Shown here in pieces: positions 16,310 through 25,052 of a stretch of 33,994 bases of DNA. The notes beneath the pieces were generated by a model. The model saw only the letters and a program-made list of their open reading frames with translations. It was not told the origin of the DNA and made no database searches. The stretch is from Cacconaster sp045641345 (GTDB lineage: Bacteria > Bacteroidota > Bacteroidia > Bacteroidales > UBA932): NCBI GenBank assembly GCA_045641345.1, contig JAZUGR010000029.1, forward strand, positions 1 to 33,994, written 5' to 3'. Made by a program: the position numbers and the translations under genes. Position 1 is the first letter of the stretch. Each line of letters begins with the position of its first letter.

Positions 16310-16328
16310 AGCCCCTGCAAAAGGGGCT
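16310..16328 (-). other. Hairpin in the tRNA-Pro 5' leader
   Basis: AGCCCCT (16328-16322) pairs with AGGGGCT (16316-16310) on the minus strand, filling nearly all the space between the -7 element and the tRNA. The predicted start near 16323 falls in the left arm. There is no T-tract. Confidence 0.5.
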
Positions 16329-16329
16329 G

Positions 16330-16360
16330 CAAATATAGAAAATTAATCTCTAAGTGCAAC
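16330..16360 (-). promoter_or_regulatory. Promoter of tRNA-Pro
   Basis: On the minus strand GTTG (16360-16357), 19 nt, TATATTTG (16337-16330). Confidence 0.82.
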
Positions 16361-16362
16361 CG

Positions 16363-16698
16363 TTACTTCTTGGCAAGGGCCGAGAGGCGCTCGCAGAGAG
16401 CGTCGAGGCTCTTGAGAAGATCGGCGTTGACGGCGGTGTAGTAAGCCTTGGCCTGCTTTGCCGCAGCTATTCTGGCTGCCTTGCGGCCGGCACCCTTCAC
16501 CTTTGCGCCCACTTTGGCGATTTCGGGCTGGTTGATGCGGTCAATCAGGCCGTTGGCCAGATCGCAGGCTTCGCCTATGAGCTTCTCGACTTCGTCTATT
16601 TTCTTGTCTTCAGGATGAAGCATCGCGAAAAGCGCGCAGTCATCGATGAAGTCGCTTACGAGGAATTCGATGTCTTTCTTGATAACCCTTAAATTCAT
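16363..16698 (-). CDS. Conserved hypothetical protein, small, helical
   Basis: 111 residues, starting MNLRVIKKDIEFLVSDFIDDC. I recognise this opening from small conserved hypothetical proteins of Bacteroidetes, but no function is known to me. It is predicted to be nearly all helical, with a basic Ala/Lys-rich middle (KVGAKVKGAGRKAARIAAAK). There is no signal peptide or membrane segment. It is transcribed divergently from pnp from a -7 element at 16720-16727, and its stop lies just before the tRNA-Pro promoter. Confidence 0.8.
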   Translation of the reverse strand: MNLRVIKKDIEFLVSDFIDDCALFAMLHPEDKKIDEVEKLIGEACDLANGLIDRINQPEIAKVGAKVKGAGRKAARIAAAKQAKAYYTAVNADLLKSLDALCERLSALAKK

Positions 16699-16719
16699 AT
16701 CGTTCTGTTTTTAGTGATG

Positions 16720-16727
16720 CAAAGGTA
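16720..16727 (-). promoter_or_regulatory. -7 element of the small conserved gene
   Basis: TACCTTTG on the minus strand, about 21 nt before the ATG at 16698. It stands back to back with the pnp element. Confidence 0.68.
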
Positions 16728-16759
16728 GCATTTTTTCATCATTTACATTTTTAAATTTC

Positions 16760-16767
16760 TATCTTTG
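16760..16767 (+). promoter_or_regulatory. -7 element of pnp
   Basis: TATCTTTG, 20 nt before the pnp ATG at 16788; the leader would be only about 14 nt. Confidence 0.68.
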
Positions 16768-16787
16768 CGCCGAAATTTTACGAGAAT

Positions 16788-19085
16788 ATGAATATTATCA
16801 GGAAAACAATCGAATTGTCCGACGGTCGGACAATCGAAATCGAAACCGGAAAACTGGCCAAGCAGGCCGACGGTTCGGCAGTTGTCAAGATGGGCGGGAC
16901 AATGCTCCTGGCCACTGTCTGCGCTGCCAAGGATGTGAAGGAAGGCACCGATTTCATGCCCCTCACCGTTGATTACAAGGAAAAGTATTACTCTGCCGGG
17001 CGCTTCCCCGGCGGCTTCATGAAGAGGGAGGGCAAATCCTCGGATTATGAAGTTCTCATATCCCGTCTGGTCGACCGCCCCATCCGTCCCCTCTGGCCGG
17101 ACGACTTCCACCTCGAGGTGTTCGTCAACGTAACCCTCATCTCCGCCGAAAAGGACATACAGCCCGACGCCCTGGCCGGTCTGGCCGCTTCGTGCGCACT
17201 GGTAACCAGTGACCTGCCTTTCGGAGGCCCTATATCCGAGGTCCGCGTCTGCCGCATCGACGGGCAGATGGTCATCAACCCCACTTTCTCCGAAATGGAG
17301 AGGGCCGACCTCGAACTTATGGTGGCTGCAACCGAGGAGAACATAATGATGGTCGAGGGTGAAATGAAGGAGGTTCCCGAGAGTGTGATGCTCGAGGCCA
17401 TCAAATTCGCCCACGAAGAGATAAAGAGGCACTGCCGCATCCAGAAGGAACTGATGAAGGAGCTCGGCACCGACGTCAACAAGCGTGACTACCCCCACGA
17501 CGAGAACGACGAGGAGCTCAGGAAGGCGGTTTACGACTTCTGCTACGGCAAATGCTATGCACTTGCAAAGAGTGCAAAGCCCAAGCATGAGCGCGAGGAC
17601 GGTTTCGCCGCCATAAAGGACGAGTTCATCGCCACGATTCCCGAGCCCGCTCCCACAATTCCCGAGATTGAAGCATACAACCGCAAGGTCGCTCTTGCAG
17701 GCCGCTACTACGGTGCGGTCGAGAAGGAGGCCATGCGCAATATGATACTCGACGAGCACGTGCGTCTCGACGGCCGCGTCTGCGACCAGGTGCGTCCCAT
17801 CTGGTGCGAGGTGGACTATCTGCCCTGCGCCCACGGCTCCGCGATATTCACCCGCGGTGAAACCCAGTCGCTGGCTTCGGTCACCCTCGGTACCAAGATG
17901 GATATGAAGGAAACCGACGAAGTGCTCATACAGGACGACCAGCAGATCGTGCTGCACTACAACTTCCCTCCGTTCGCAACCGGTGAGGCCAAGAGCCAGA
18001 GGGGTGTGGGCCGTCGCGAAATCGGCCACGGCAACCTCGCCCTGCGCGCACTCAAGCCGGTGATCCCCACGTCGCCCGAAAATCCCTACGCAGTGCGTAT
18101 AGTTTCGGATATCCTCGAGTCGAACGGCTCGTCTTCGATGGCTTCGGTATGCGGCGGCTGCCTCGCCCTGATGGATGCGGGCGTCAAGATCACAAAGCCC
18201 GTTGCCGGTGTGGCCATGGGCCTTATCACCGATGCCGAACACCCCAACGACCGCTATGCCATCCTTACCGATATCCTCGGTGACGAAGACCACCTCGGCG
18301 ATATGGACTTCAAGGTTACCGGAACCAAAGACGGCATTACCGCAACCCAGATGGATATCAAGGTTGACGGTCTTTCATACGACGTTCTCGAAAAGGCGCT
18401 CGAACAGGCGCGCCAGGGCCGTCTGCACATTATGGGCGAAATGATGAAGACAATCAGCGAGCCCCGTGCCGACTACAAGCCCTTCGTTCCCCGCATACAG
18501 CAGCTTGTCGTTGCTTCCGAATTCATCGGAGCCATCATCGGCAAGGGTGGCGAAACCATTCAGAAGATCCAGAAGGAGACAGGCGCCACCATCAATATCG
18601 ACGAGGAGCCCAATCCCAACGGAGAGGGTACCGTCGGAGTGGTTGACATCGCTTCCAACGATGCGGACGCAATGCAGAAGGCTCTCGAGTGGATCAAGGG
18701 TATCTGCGCAGTTCCCGAGGTGGGTGAGGTTTACCACGGCAAGGTGGTGTCCACCCTCGAGTTCGGAGCGTTCGTGGAGATTCTTCCAGGCAAGGAGGGC
18801 CTTCTCCATATCTCCGAGCTTGACTGGGGCAAGACCGAGAAGGTCGAGGATGTGCTCAACGTAGGCGACGAGGTGGATGTCAAACTCCTCGAAATCGATG
18901 CCAAGACCGGCAAGATGCGCCTCAGCCGCCGCGCCCTCATCGAGAAGCCCGAAGGTTATGTCGAGCCTGAGCGCAGGCCGCGTCCTGCAGGCGGAAAGGG
19001 CGGCGATCACCGTCCCGGCGGTCACGGCGACCACAAGGGACCCCGTCACGGCGGACCCCGCGGACCTCGCGGTGACAAGGAATAA
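16788..19085 (+). CDS. pnp: Polyribonucleotide nucleotidyltransferase (PNPase)
   Basis: 765 residues. Two RNase PH domains flank a helical linker, followed by a KH domain (from about residue 575, IGAIIGKGGETIQKIQ) and an S1 domain (about 644-710, GEVYHGKVVSTLEFGAFVEILPG). The C-terminal 45 residues are a Gly/His/Arg/Pro-rich basic tail (GGDHRPGGHGDHKGPRHGG). It degrades RNA 3' to 5' phosphorolytically and can add tails. The second catalytic domain shows SSSMASVCGG and the conserved aspartates in DEDHLGDMDFK. It has its own promoter and an intrinsic terminator and appears monocistronic. Confidence 0.98.
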   Translation: MNIIRKTIELSDGRTIEIETGKLAKQADGSAVVKMGGTMLLATVCAAKDVKEGTDFMPLTVDYKEKYYSAGRFPGGFMKREGKSSDYEVLISRLVDRPIRPLWPDDFHLEVFVNVTLISAEKDIQPDALAGLAASCALVTSDLPFGGPISEVRVCRIDGQMVINPTFSEMERADLELMVAATEENIMMVEGEMKEVPESVMLEAIKFAHEEIKRHCRIQKELMKELGTDVNKRDYPHDENDEELRKAVYDFCYGKCYALAKSAKPKHEREDGFAAIKDEFIATIPEPAPTIPEIEAYNRKVALAGRYYGAVEKEAMRNMILDEHVRLDGRVCDQVRPIWCEVDYLPCAHGSAIFTRGETQSLASVTLGTKMDMKETDEVLIQDDQQIVLHYNFPPFATGEAKSQRGVGRREIGHGNLALRALKPVIPTSPENPYAVRIVSDILESNGSSSMASVCGGCLALMDAGVKITKPVAGVAMGLITDAEHPNDRYAILTDILGDEDHLGDMDFKVTGTKDGITATQMDIKVDGLSYDVLEKALEQARQGRLHIMGEMMKTISEPRADYKPFVPRIQQLVVASEFIGAIIGKGGETIQKIQKETGATINIDEEPNPNGEGTVGVVDIASNDADAMQKALEWIKGICAVPEVGEVYHGKVVSTLEFGAFVEILPGKEGLLHISELDWGKTEKVEDVLNVGDEVDVKLLEIDAKTGKMRLSRRALIEKPEGYVEPERRPRPAGGKGGDHRPGGHGDHKGPRHGGPRGPRGDKE

Positions 19086-19110
19086 TCTTCCGTAAGGTCA
19101 CGTCAATCTG

Positions 19111-19149
19111 AGAATTGCTCCGGAATGCTCTCCGGGGCAATTCTTTATT
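19111..19149 (+). terminator. Intrinsic terminator of pnp
   Basis: A 14-bp stem (19111-19124 with 19131-19144, one G-U) with a 6-nt loop, followed by TTATT. Confidence 0.82.
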
Positions 19150-19163
19150 GTACCCGCCCGTCA

Positions 19164-19240
19164 GGAGAACATCTTTCCACGGAGACCCCGGCGCTTCGCG
19201 GTCTTTCAGACAAAGCGGCCTCCGTGGAAAGATGTTCTCC
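19164..19240. repeat. Long hairpin element, copy 1 of a three-member family
   Basis: Perfect 21-bp inverted arms (19164-19184 with 19220-19240) enclose an apical region with the invariant core CTTCGCGGTCTTTCAGAC (19194-19211), which itself can form GTCT-TTC-AGAC. The same core occurs at 25004-25021 and 25082-25099 with different but still complementary arms. It sits between the pnp terminator and the guaB promoter. I do not recognise it as a known family. Confidence 0.9.
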
Positions 19241-19270
19241 CGGCAAGGGCCTGTTTTGAAAAAAATTGTG

Positions 19271-19278
19271 TAAATTTG
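19271..19278 (+). promoter_or_regulatory. -7 element of the guaB operon
   Basis: TAAATTTG, 34 nt before the ATG at 19313. The nearest TTTG upstream (19255-19258) is 12 nt away, too close for the usual spacing. Confidence 0.6.
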
Positions 19279-19312
19279 TAGATTGGAATTGATTTTGATA
19301 ACCGTTAAGATT

Positions 19313-20413
19313 ATGTCAAGCAGAATAGTAATGGAGGGTCTGACGTTCGACGACGTGCTTCTCATCCCGGCACACAGCGACGTGCTTCCGCGTGATGTGG
19401 ATACAGGCAGCAGGTTCACCAGGGAAATCAGCCTGGACATCCCGATCGTCACCTCTGCGATGGATACGGTAACCGAGTCGGCGATGGCTGTGGCGATGGC
19501 CCGCCTCGGCGGCATCGGCGTGATTCATAAGAATATGCCTCTCGACGCTCAGGTTGGGGAAGTCCGTAAGGTCAAGGCCGTCACGGGCACTGACGGCAAG
19601 GCCCTGCGTGTGGCCGCAGCCGTGGGGATCAACGCCCACAGTCTCGAAAGCATAGAGGCGCTTTCGGCCGGCGGAGCCGACGCCGTTGTGCTTGACACGG
19701 CCCACGGCCACTCCGAAATGGTGCTTCAAACGCTCAAGAAGGCCCGCAAGGCATTCCCTCACGTCCAGATGGTGGCCGGCAATATCGCCACCGCCGAGGC
19801 CGCCCTTGCACTCAAGGAGTGCGGGGTCGATGCCGTAAAGGTGGGCATCGGCCCGGGCTCGATCTGCACCACCCGCATAGTGGCCGGTATCGGGGTTCCG
19901 CAGCTCACGGCAATAATGAATGTGGCCGACGCCCTTCAGGGAAGCGGGATTCCCGTGATAGCCGATGGCGGGATACGCTATTCGGGCGATATGGTGAAGG
20001 CTCTCGCGGCGGGGGGAAGCACCGTTATGATGGGGTCGATGTTCGCCGGGACCGACGAGACTCCTGGTGAGGTGTTCGAGGATGGCGGCCGCAGATTCAA
20101 GCGGTATCGCGGAATGGGGTCGCTCCCTGCGATGCAGCAGGGCTCCAAGGACCGCTACTTTCAGGATATGGAGGCCGATGTCAAGAAGCTTGTCCCCGAA
20201 GGCATAGAGGCCAAGGTGCCCTGCAAGGGTCCGGTAGCCGATATCATCTATCAGCTTGTGGGCGGACTGAGGGCCGGAATGGGATATTGCGGCGCTCCCG
20301 ACATTGCCGCGCTGCACAAGGCCTCGTTTGTCAAGATAACCCCGGCCGGAATGAAGGAAAGTCACCCGCACGACGTGGCAATCTCGTGCGACGCCCCTAA
20401 TTACAAGGCCTGA
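19313..20413 (+). CDS. guaB: IMP dehydrogenase lacking the CBS (Bateman) domains
   Basis: 366 residues, against about 490 for the usual enzyme. The TIM barrel is complete: TFDDVLLIPA, catalytic C185 in GIGPGSICTTR, the flap Arg-Tyr pair R281-Y282 in GSKDRYFQ, and KLVPEGIEAKVPCKG. After GGIGVIHKNM...EVRKVK (about residue 88) the chain goes straight to ALRVAAAVG, exactly where the two CBS domains normally sit. It oxidises IMP to XMP for GMP synthesis. GMP reductase has a similar length but lacks the IMPDH-type Arg-Tyr flap. I chose the ATG at 19313 over an upstream ATG at 19283 because it begins the conserved part. The next gene starts 7 nt downstream. Confidence 0.93.
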   Translation: MSSRIVMEGLTFDDVLLIPAHSDVLPRDVDTGSRFTREISLDIPIVTSAMDTVTESAMAVAMARLGGIGVIHKNMPLDAQVGEVRKVKAVTGTDGKALRVAAAVGINAHSLESIEALSAGGADAVVLDTAHGHSEMVLQTLKKARKAFPHVQMVAGNIATAEAALALKECGVDAVKVGIGPGSICTTRIVAGIGVPQLTAIMNVADALQGSGIPVIADGGIRYSGDMVKALAAGGSTVMMGSMFAGTDETPGEVFEDGGRRFKRYRGMGSLPAMQQGSKDRYFQDMEADVKKLVPEGIEAKVPCKGPVADIIYQLVGGLRAGMGYCGAPDIAALHKASFVKITPAGMKESHPHDVAISCDAPNYKA

Positions 20414-20420
20414 TGTCCCG

Positions 20421-21296
20421 ATGAAACGCCTGCTTGCGATATTGCTCCTCCTGCCTCTGGCCGTCTCCTGCAAATTGACCGGCCATCTGGAGAGGTTTGT
20501 CCGTATGCATGACGATAAGGCGGTTGCAAGGGTCGGTTCGGAATATCTTTACAGCAGCGACATAGCCAAGCTCCTTCCGGATGGCATCAGCGAAGACGAC
20601 AGCCTCAGGATGTCGCGCGATTACATCGATTCGTGGGCGCTCGACAAGCTGATAATGCACAGAGCCGAGAAGTCGCTCTCGAAGGAGGAGAAGGACATCA
20701 CTTCCGAAGTCGCCGAATTCAGGCAGAATCTCCTTACCTTCCGGTATGAGAAGGTTTACATCGAGCAGCGTCTCGACACCATCGTGTCCGAGGCCGAGGC
20801 AATGGCCGTGTACAATGACCATCGTTCTGATTTTGTATTCCCATATTCCGTCATCAGAGGCCGTGTGGCCAGGATATCCCCCAAGTCTCCCTATTATTCC
20901 GAGATAAAGGAACGGTTCCGTGCCTCGGCTCCGCAGGACGTGGCGGACCTTGAGGAGATCTGCACCTCGTCGGCCGAGAGATACAACGATTTCTCCCGCC
21001 AGTGGGTGCCTTCGGCCGCGATCGCGGGTGAACTCGGTATCGGCCTTGCGGAGGCCGAATCGCTGCTGGCATCCCAGCCGATGTTCGAATATCGCTCCGC
21101 GACGGGCAATTTCATCGTGTATATCGAGGAACGCACGGCTCCGGGGCAGGCTTCCCCTCTGGGATACAATATGGACAAAATCCGGGAAATGGTAATAAGC
21201 CGCAGAAAGCAGGAAATACTCTCTTCGATGCAGCGGGAGCTGCTTGAAGAGGCTTCCGCCGGCGGCAAATTCAAAATATACAATCGGGATGAATAG
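20421..21296 (+). CDS. Lipoprotein with SurA-N-like region, no parvulin domain
   Basis: 291 residues with a lipoprotein signal (MKRLL, hydrophobic core, AVSC with Cys17). Residues about 34-50 (AVARVGSEYLYSSDIAKLLP) match the start of the SurA N-terminal chaperone domain, and a helical region follows. I see no PpiC-type isomerase motif, so it is likely a periplasmic chaperone or accessory to the SurA-like protein encoded next. Its 3' end overlaps that gene by 8 nt. Operon partners are guaB upstream and SurA-like and OstA-like genes downstream. Confidence 0.8.
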   Translation: MKRLLAILLLLPLAVSCKLTGHLERFVRMHDDKAVARVGSEYLYSSDIAKLLPDGISEDDSLRMSRDYIDSWALDKLIMHRAEKSLSKEEKDITSEVAEFRQNLLTFRYEKVYIEQRLDTIVSEAEAMAVYNDHRSDFVFPYSVIRGRVARISPKSPYYSEIKERFRASAPQDVADLEEICTSSAERYNDFSRQWVPSAAIAGELGIGLAEAESLLASQPMFEYRSATGNFIVYIEERTAPGQASPLGYNMDKIREMVISRRKQEILSSMQRELLEEASAGGKFKIYNRDE

Positions 21297-22650
21297 GCTC
21301 TTGGTATATGTTGCGGCGTGCCTGCTTCTGGTTTCTCCCGCGGCAAGCGGGCAGAAGTACGGCGGCGGTCTTGTCGACAAGTCGATTGCCGTGATAGGCA
21401 ACGACGTGGTGATGCTTTCGCAGATCGAATCCGAGGCGCAGATGATGCGTATGCGCGGGCAGAAGGTCAATCAGAAGGTGCGTTGCGAAATCCTCGAAAA
21501 CCTGTTGGTCAACAAGCTGTTCTATGTGGCGGCCAAGCGCGACTCGATGGTGGCCAACGAGGCCAACGTGGAGCAGGTGCTTACAAGCCGTCTCGACGAG
21601 GCGTATTCTTCGCTGGGAGGCGAAAAGGGCGTTGAGGAGTATTTCCACAAGCCCGTATTCAAGTTGCGTCAGGAATGGAAGGAGGCCCTTACCGAGCAGT
21701 CGCTCATACAGGATATGCAGCGCAAGGTCTCTTCGGCACAGCCACGCTTCACCCCTTCCGACGTCAAGGCCTTCTACGATACCACCGACACCGACGATCT
21801 CCCTATGGTGTCGACCCGTTACCGCATCCGTCATATAGTGCTTTACCCCGACAGGGAGGCGGCCAATATGGCGGTGAAGGAGAAACTGGTGAAGTTGAGG
21901 GAAAGAGTGCTCAACGGTGAGAAGTTCGCCACCCTGGCCAGAATGTACTCCCAGGATCCCGGGAGCATGAGCAAGGGCGGAGAGCTCGGAATGATGTCGA
22001 AGAACGTGTTCTGGCCCGCTTTTTCCGATGCGGCCATGTCACTCAAGGTGGGGCAGGTGTCCCAGGTGGTCGAAACCCCCGACGGATTCCACATAATCCA
22101 GTTGATTGCCCGTGAGGGGGATATGTTCAACGCCCGTCATATCCTCATCAAGCCGTCGTATTCGTACGACGACCGCAACAAGGCGCTCGACCGTCTCGAC
22201 AGTATCCGCAACCTGATCGTGGGGGATACCATCACCTTCCAGGATGCCGCCAGGCAGTATTCGCAGGACCGCAAGACCAGCATCAACGGAGGCCTGATGG
22301 CCGACGAATACACAGGTTCGTCGTATTACGAAAAGGACCAGTTGAAGCCGGCCGACTATATGCATCTCAAGAATATGCAGGAGGGTGACGTGTCAGAGCC
22401 GTTCGAGTCGCTCGACAATGAAGGGCGCAACGGCAATACGATCTACAAGATAATCTATCTCGACCGCGTCATCCCCTCGCACGTGGCCACTATGGAGGAC
22501 GATTACAACGAACTGCTTGACGTAGTCAACGCACAGGGGGCCCAGCGGGCCATCGACAAGTTCATCGCCGACAAGAAAAAGACCACCTACATTGTGATAG
22601 ACCCGATGTACAAGGGTTGCGAATTCAAATACGGAGAGTGGGGCAATTGA
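21289..22650 (+). CDS. SurA-like periplasmic peptidyl-prolyl isomerase
   Basis: 453 residues. A signal peptide (residues 1-20, ending AASG-Q) is followed by the SurA N-terminal chaperone domain (KSIAVIGNDVVMLSQIESEA; about 25-170), then two parvulin/PpiC domains: about 180-285 (YRIRHIVL...SKGGELGMM...VVETPDGFHIIQL) and about 290-405 (FNARHILIKP...TSINGGLMADE). It should assist folding of outer-membrane proteins in the periplasm. The ATG at 21289 overlaps the preceding gene's end and begins the signal peptide; an ATG at 21244 in the same frame would bury it. The OstA-like gene follows after 6 nt. Confidence 0.92.
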   Translation: MNRLLVYVAACLLLVSPAASGQKYGGGLVDKSIAVIGNDVVMLSQIESEAQMMRMRGQKVNQKVRCEILENLLVNKLFYVAAKRDSMVANEANVEQVLTSRLDEAYSSLGGEKGVEEYFHKPVFKLRQEWKEALTEQSLIQDMQRKVSSAQPRFTPSDVKAFYDTTDTDDLPMVSTRYRIRHIVLYPDREAANMAVKEKLVKLRERVLNGEKFATLARMYSQDPGSMSKGGELGMMSKNVFWPAFSDAAMSLKVGQVSQVVETPDGFHIIQLIAREGDMFNARHILIKPSYSYDDRNKALDRLDSIRNLIVGDTITFQDAARQYSQDRKTSINGGLMADEYTGSSYYEKDQLKPADYMHLKNMQEGDVSEPFESLDNEGRNGNTIYKIIYLDRVIPSHVATMEDDYNELLDVVNAQGAQRAIDKFIADKKKTTYIVIDPMYKGCEFKYGEWGN

Positions 22651-22656
22651 TCTGCC

Positions 22657-24972
22657 ATGGGTCGCCTGCGGAGCATACTCGTTGTGATTGCGGCTTTGCT
22701 GCCGGTGGTCGCCTCTGCGCAGAAAAAGGCTTCTGAAGACTCTCTCGTGAGGCTTCTGCGGGCTGAGCGTGCGCAGATGATCACCGAATACGGGGTGGAC
22801 TACCGCCGCGTTACCGGCGATGCAAGGTTCCTGCACAACAACACCACCCTCCTGTGCGACTCCGCTTCGTGGAATCTTTCCACCAACATAATCGAGGCTT
22901 TCGGGCACGTCCACCTCAAGCAGGAGCGGACCGACCTTTCGAGCGACGAACTCACCTATTACGTGGATTCCGATCTGGCTGAATTCCGCGGGGAACTCGT
23001 GCAGCTGGTCGACAAGGACCGCAACACACTCAGGACCCGCTACCTCGACTACAACACAAAGGACTCCGTGGCCCGGTTCCAGGACGGCGGCTCGCTCAAG
23101 GACAAGGACGGGAACGTCATAGAGAGCACCACCGGCACCTACGATTCGAAGTCAAGGACCTTTGTCTTCGAGGACGATGCGAAGCTCTATATGGACTCGA
23201 TCCTCCTGCGCACCGAATGTCTGACGTATCTTTCCGATTCGTCGAAGGCCCTTTTCGGCGCCGGAACGCACGTGTGGATGGACAAGGGCTTCGTCAAGGC
23301 CGACTCGGGATGGTACAACAAGAAGGATTCCATCGTTTTCTTCGCCGACAACGTGTATTGCAAGGATGATGACTATGAGTCGTGGTCCGGCGAGGCGTGG
23401 TATTTCAGCCGTGAACATATAGTGGAGATGTACCGCAACGTGCGGGTGCTCGATTCTGCCCGGCATATGGTGCTTCTGGGCAACAAGATGAGATACGAAA
23501 GGGACTCTTCCCTCGCATATCTTCTCGAAGAACCGGCCGTGGTGCATTATGCAGCCGACGAGAAGGGTGTGGTGGACACCCTCTTTATGCGGGCCGACAG
23601 CCTGATATTCCATGGGGTGAAGAAGTGCACCATCCCGCAGGAGGAGATTGACGCAGCTGCCAAGAGGCGGCAGGACGTGCTTTTCGATGCTCTGCAGGAG
23701 CTGCGTACCAAGCAGTATGAGGAGAGGAGGAAAAAGATTGAAGACGGCCTTCGCGCCGCAGGCAAGCTGCCCCCCATAATCGTCGATTCAACCGCTGCCA
23801 AGGCGCCTGCCGACAGTACTCTGGCGGATGGCCCGGGTCCGGACGATCCGCCTGCCGACAGCACGGCAACCGTTGCCGCGCCTCCCGATACGACCGAGGT
23901 CAGGACTTTCTTCGGGTTGCACAATTTCAAGATGTACCGCTCCGACCTGCAGGCTGTGAGCGATTCGGCTTCCTTCACCACCCTCGATTCGATAGTGGTC
24001 CTTTCGGGCCGGCCGGTGATGTGGAGTTCCGAGAAGACGCAGCTCACTTCGGAGGTGATGCACCTGCTTGTCAAGGACGGCGGGCTTTATCGCGGCAGTA
24101 TGCTGTATGATTCGCGGCTTGTATCGATGGAGACGCCGGAGTATTTCAACCAGATAAGGAGCACCGAAATGATGGGCTTCTTCCGCGGCGACAAACTCTA
24201 CCGTTTCGATGCTCTCGGCAGCGTGTCCGCAATCATCTATATGGAGGAAAACGGCACCTTGGCCAACGTCAACCTCAAGGAGGCCAAGTCGATGACGGCT
24301 ATGATAAAGGGCAACAAGGTGCAGCGTGTGCTCTATCTCGACGAGATAAAGAGCGACGCATATCCCATCCTCGAGCTGGCGGCCGACCGTCAGCGGCTCA
24401 AAGGCTTTGAGTGGAGGGGGGAGGAGCGTCCCGCGAGCCGCTTCGATATCACTGGGATGGTGATTCCCCAAAGCGTGAGGACCGCCTATCAGTTCATCGG
24501 CAAGCCGGTGTTTTCCCTTACGGACGAATACTTCGACGGCTATATGACCGGGGTGTATGAGGATATGCGTGTCAGGGAAGAGGAGGCGCGTCTGCGCAAG
24601 GAAGAGGAGGCCCGCGTGAAGGATTCCCTCCGAGTGGCCGATTCTCTCCGCGTGGCGGATTCCCTGCAGGTGGCCGACTCCATTGCCGTCGCTGCGACGG
24701 CTGACTCGTTGCGCGTGACTGATTCGCTCGCTGCGTTCAAGCCGGTATCCGACAGTCTGAATGCGGTTTCCGCAACGGATTCTTCAAAAGGCGGCAAACT
24801 TTCGGCCCGTGAGCGCCGTGAGGCCCGTCGGATTGCGAATCAGGAGAGGCGCAAGGCGCGTCTCGAAGCCCGGCAGGCCCGCCGCAAAGCCCGCGCCGAA
24901 GCTCGTGAGGCCCGTCGCAAGGCCCGCGCCGAGGCCCGGCAGGCCAGAAAGAAGGTCGGCTCGGAAATCTGA
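22657..24972 (+). CDS. OstA/LptA-like protein with repetitive basic tail
   Basis: 771 residues. A signal peptide (residues 1-21, ending ASA-Q) leads to an OstA-like N-terminal beta-jellyroll region (about 45-330) with repeated D-S-x-x-Y/W strands, a Pro/Asp/Ser-rich linker (about 370-415), and a second OstA-like region to about 630. The C-terminus is repetitive: V-A-D-S-L-R units (about 656-690), then a strongly basic Ala/Arg/Lys/Glu helix of about 60 residues with ARRKARAEAR units. It is likely a periplasmic LPS-transport bridge component. The gene is adjacent to SurA-like proteins, as often in this phylum. Copies 2 and 3 of the hairpin family follow within 5 nt of the stop. Confidence 0.87.
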   Translation: MGRLRSILVVIAALLPVVASAQKKASEDSLVRLLRAERAQMITEYGVDYRRVTGDARFLHNNTTLLCDSASWNLSTNIIEAFGHVHLKQERTDLSSDELTYYVDSDLAEFRGELVQLVDKDRNTLRTRYLDYNTKDSVARFQDGGSLKDKDGNVIESTTGTYDSKSRTFVFEDDAKLYMDSILLRTECLTYLSDSSKALFGAGTHVWMDKGFVKADSGWYNKKDSIVFFADNVYCKDDDYESWSGEAWYFSREHIVEMYRNVRVLDSARHMVLLGNKMRYERDSSLAYLLEEPAVVHYAADEKGVVDTLFMRADSLIFHGVKKCTIPQEEIDAAAKRRQDVLFDALQELRTKQYEERRKKIEDGLRAAGKLPPIIVDSTAAKAPADSTLADGPGPDDPPADSTATVAAPPDTTEVRTFFGLHNFKMYRSDLQAVSDSASFTTLDSIVVLSGRPVMWSSEKTQLTSEVMHLLVKDGGLYRGSMLYDSRLVSMETPEYFNQIRSTEMMGFFRGDKLYRFDALGSVSAIIYMEENGTLANVNLKEAKSMTAMIKGNKVQRVLYLDEIKSDAYPILELAADRQRLKGFEWRGEERPASRFDITGMVIPQSVRTAYQFIGKPVFSLTDEYFDGYMTGVYEDMRVREEEARLRKEEEARVKDSLRVADSLRVADSLQVADSIAVAATADSLRVTDSLAAFKPVSDSLNAVSATDSSKGGKLSARERREARRIANQERRKARLEARQARRKARAEAREARRKARAEARQARKKVGSEI

Positions 24973-24976
24973 AGCC

Positions 24977-25040
24977 AAATATCTTCCCCCTTCAGGCACG
25001 GCACTTCGCGGTCTTTCAGACGAAGTGCCATCAGGGGCCG
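24977..25040. repeat. Hairpin element, copy 2, outer right arm lost
   Basis: The left flank and apical core are 58 of 61 positions identical to copy 3, 78 bp downstream. The inner stem is perfect here (GGCACTTC with GAAGTGCC), but the outer right arm has been replaced after about 25036. The core CTTCGCGGTCTTTCAGAC is intact. Confidence 0.85.
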
Positions 25041-25052
25041 GTTCGTTCAAAT

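Noticed and set aside
16743..18293. Long antisense frame opposite pnp
   Set aside because: Shadow of pnp codon structure, with no family motif and no promoter of its own.
19313..20413. Assignment of the CBS-less enzyme as GMP reductase (guaC)
   Set aside because: The Arg-Tyr flap (SKDRYFQ), IVAGIGVPQLTAI and PEGIEAKVP are IMP-dehydrogenase features.
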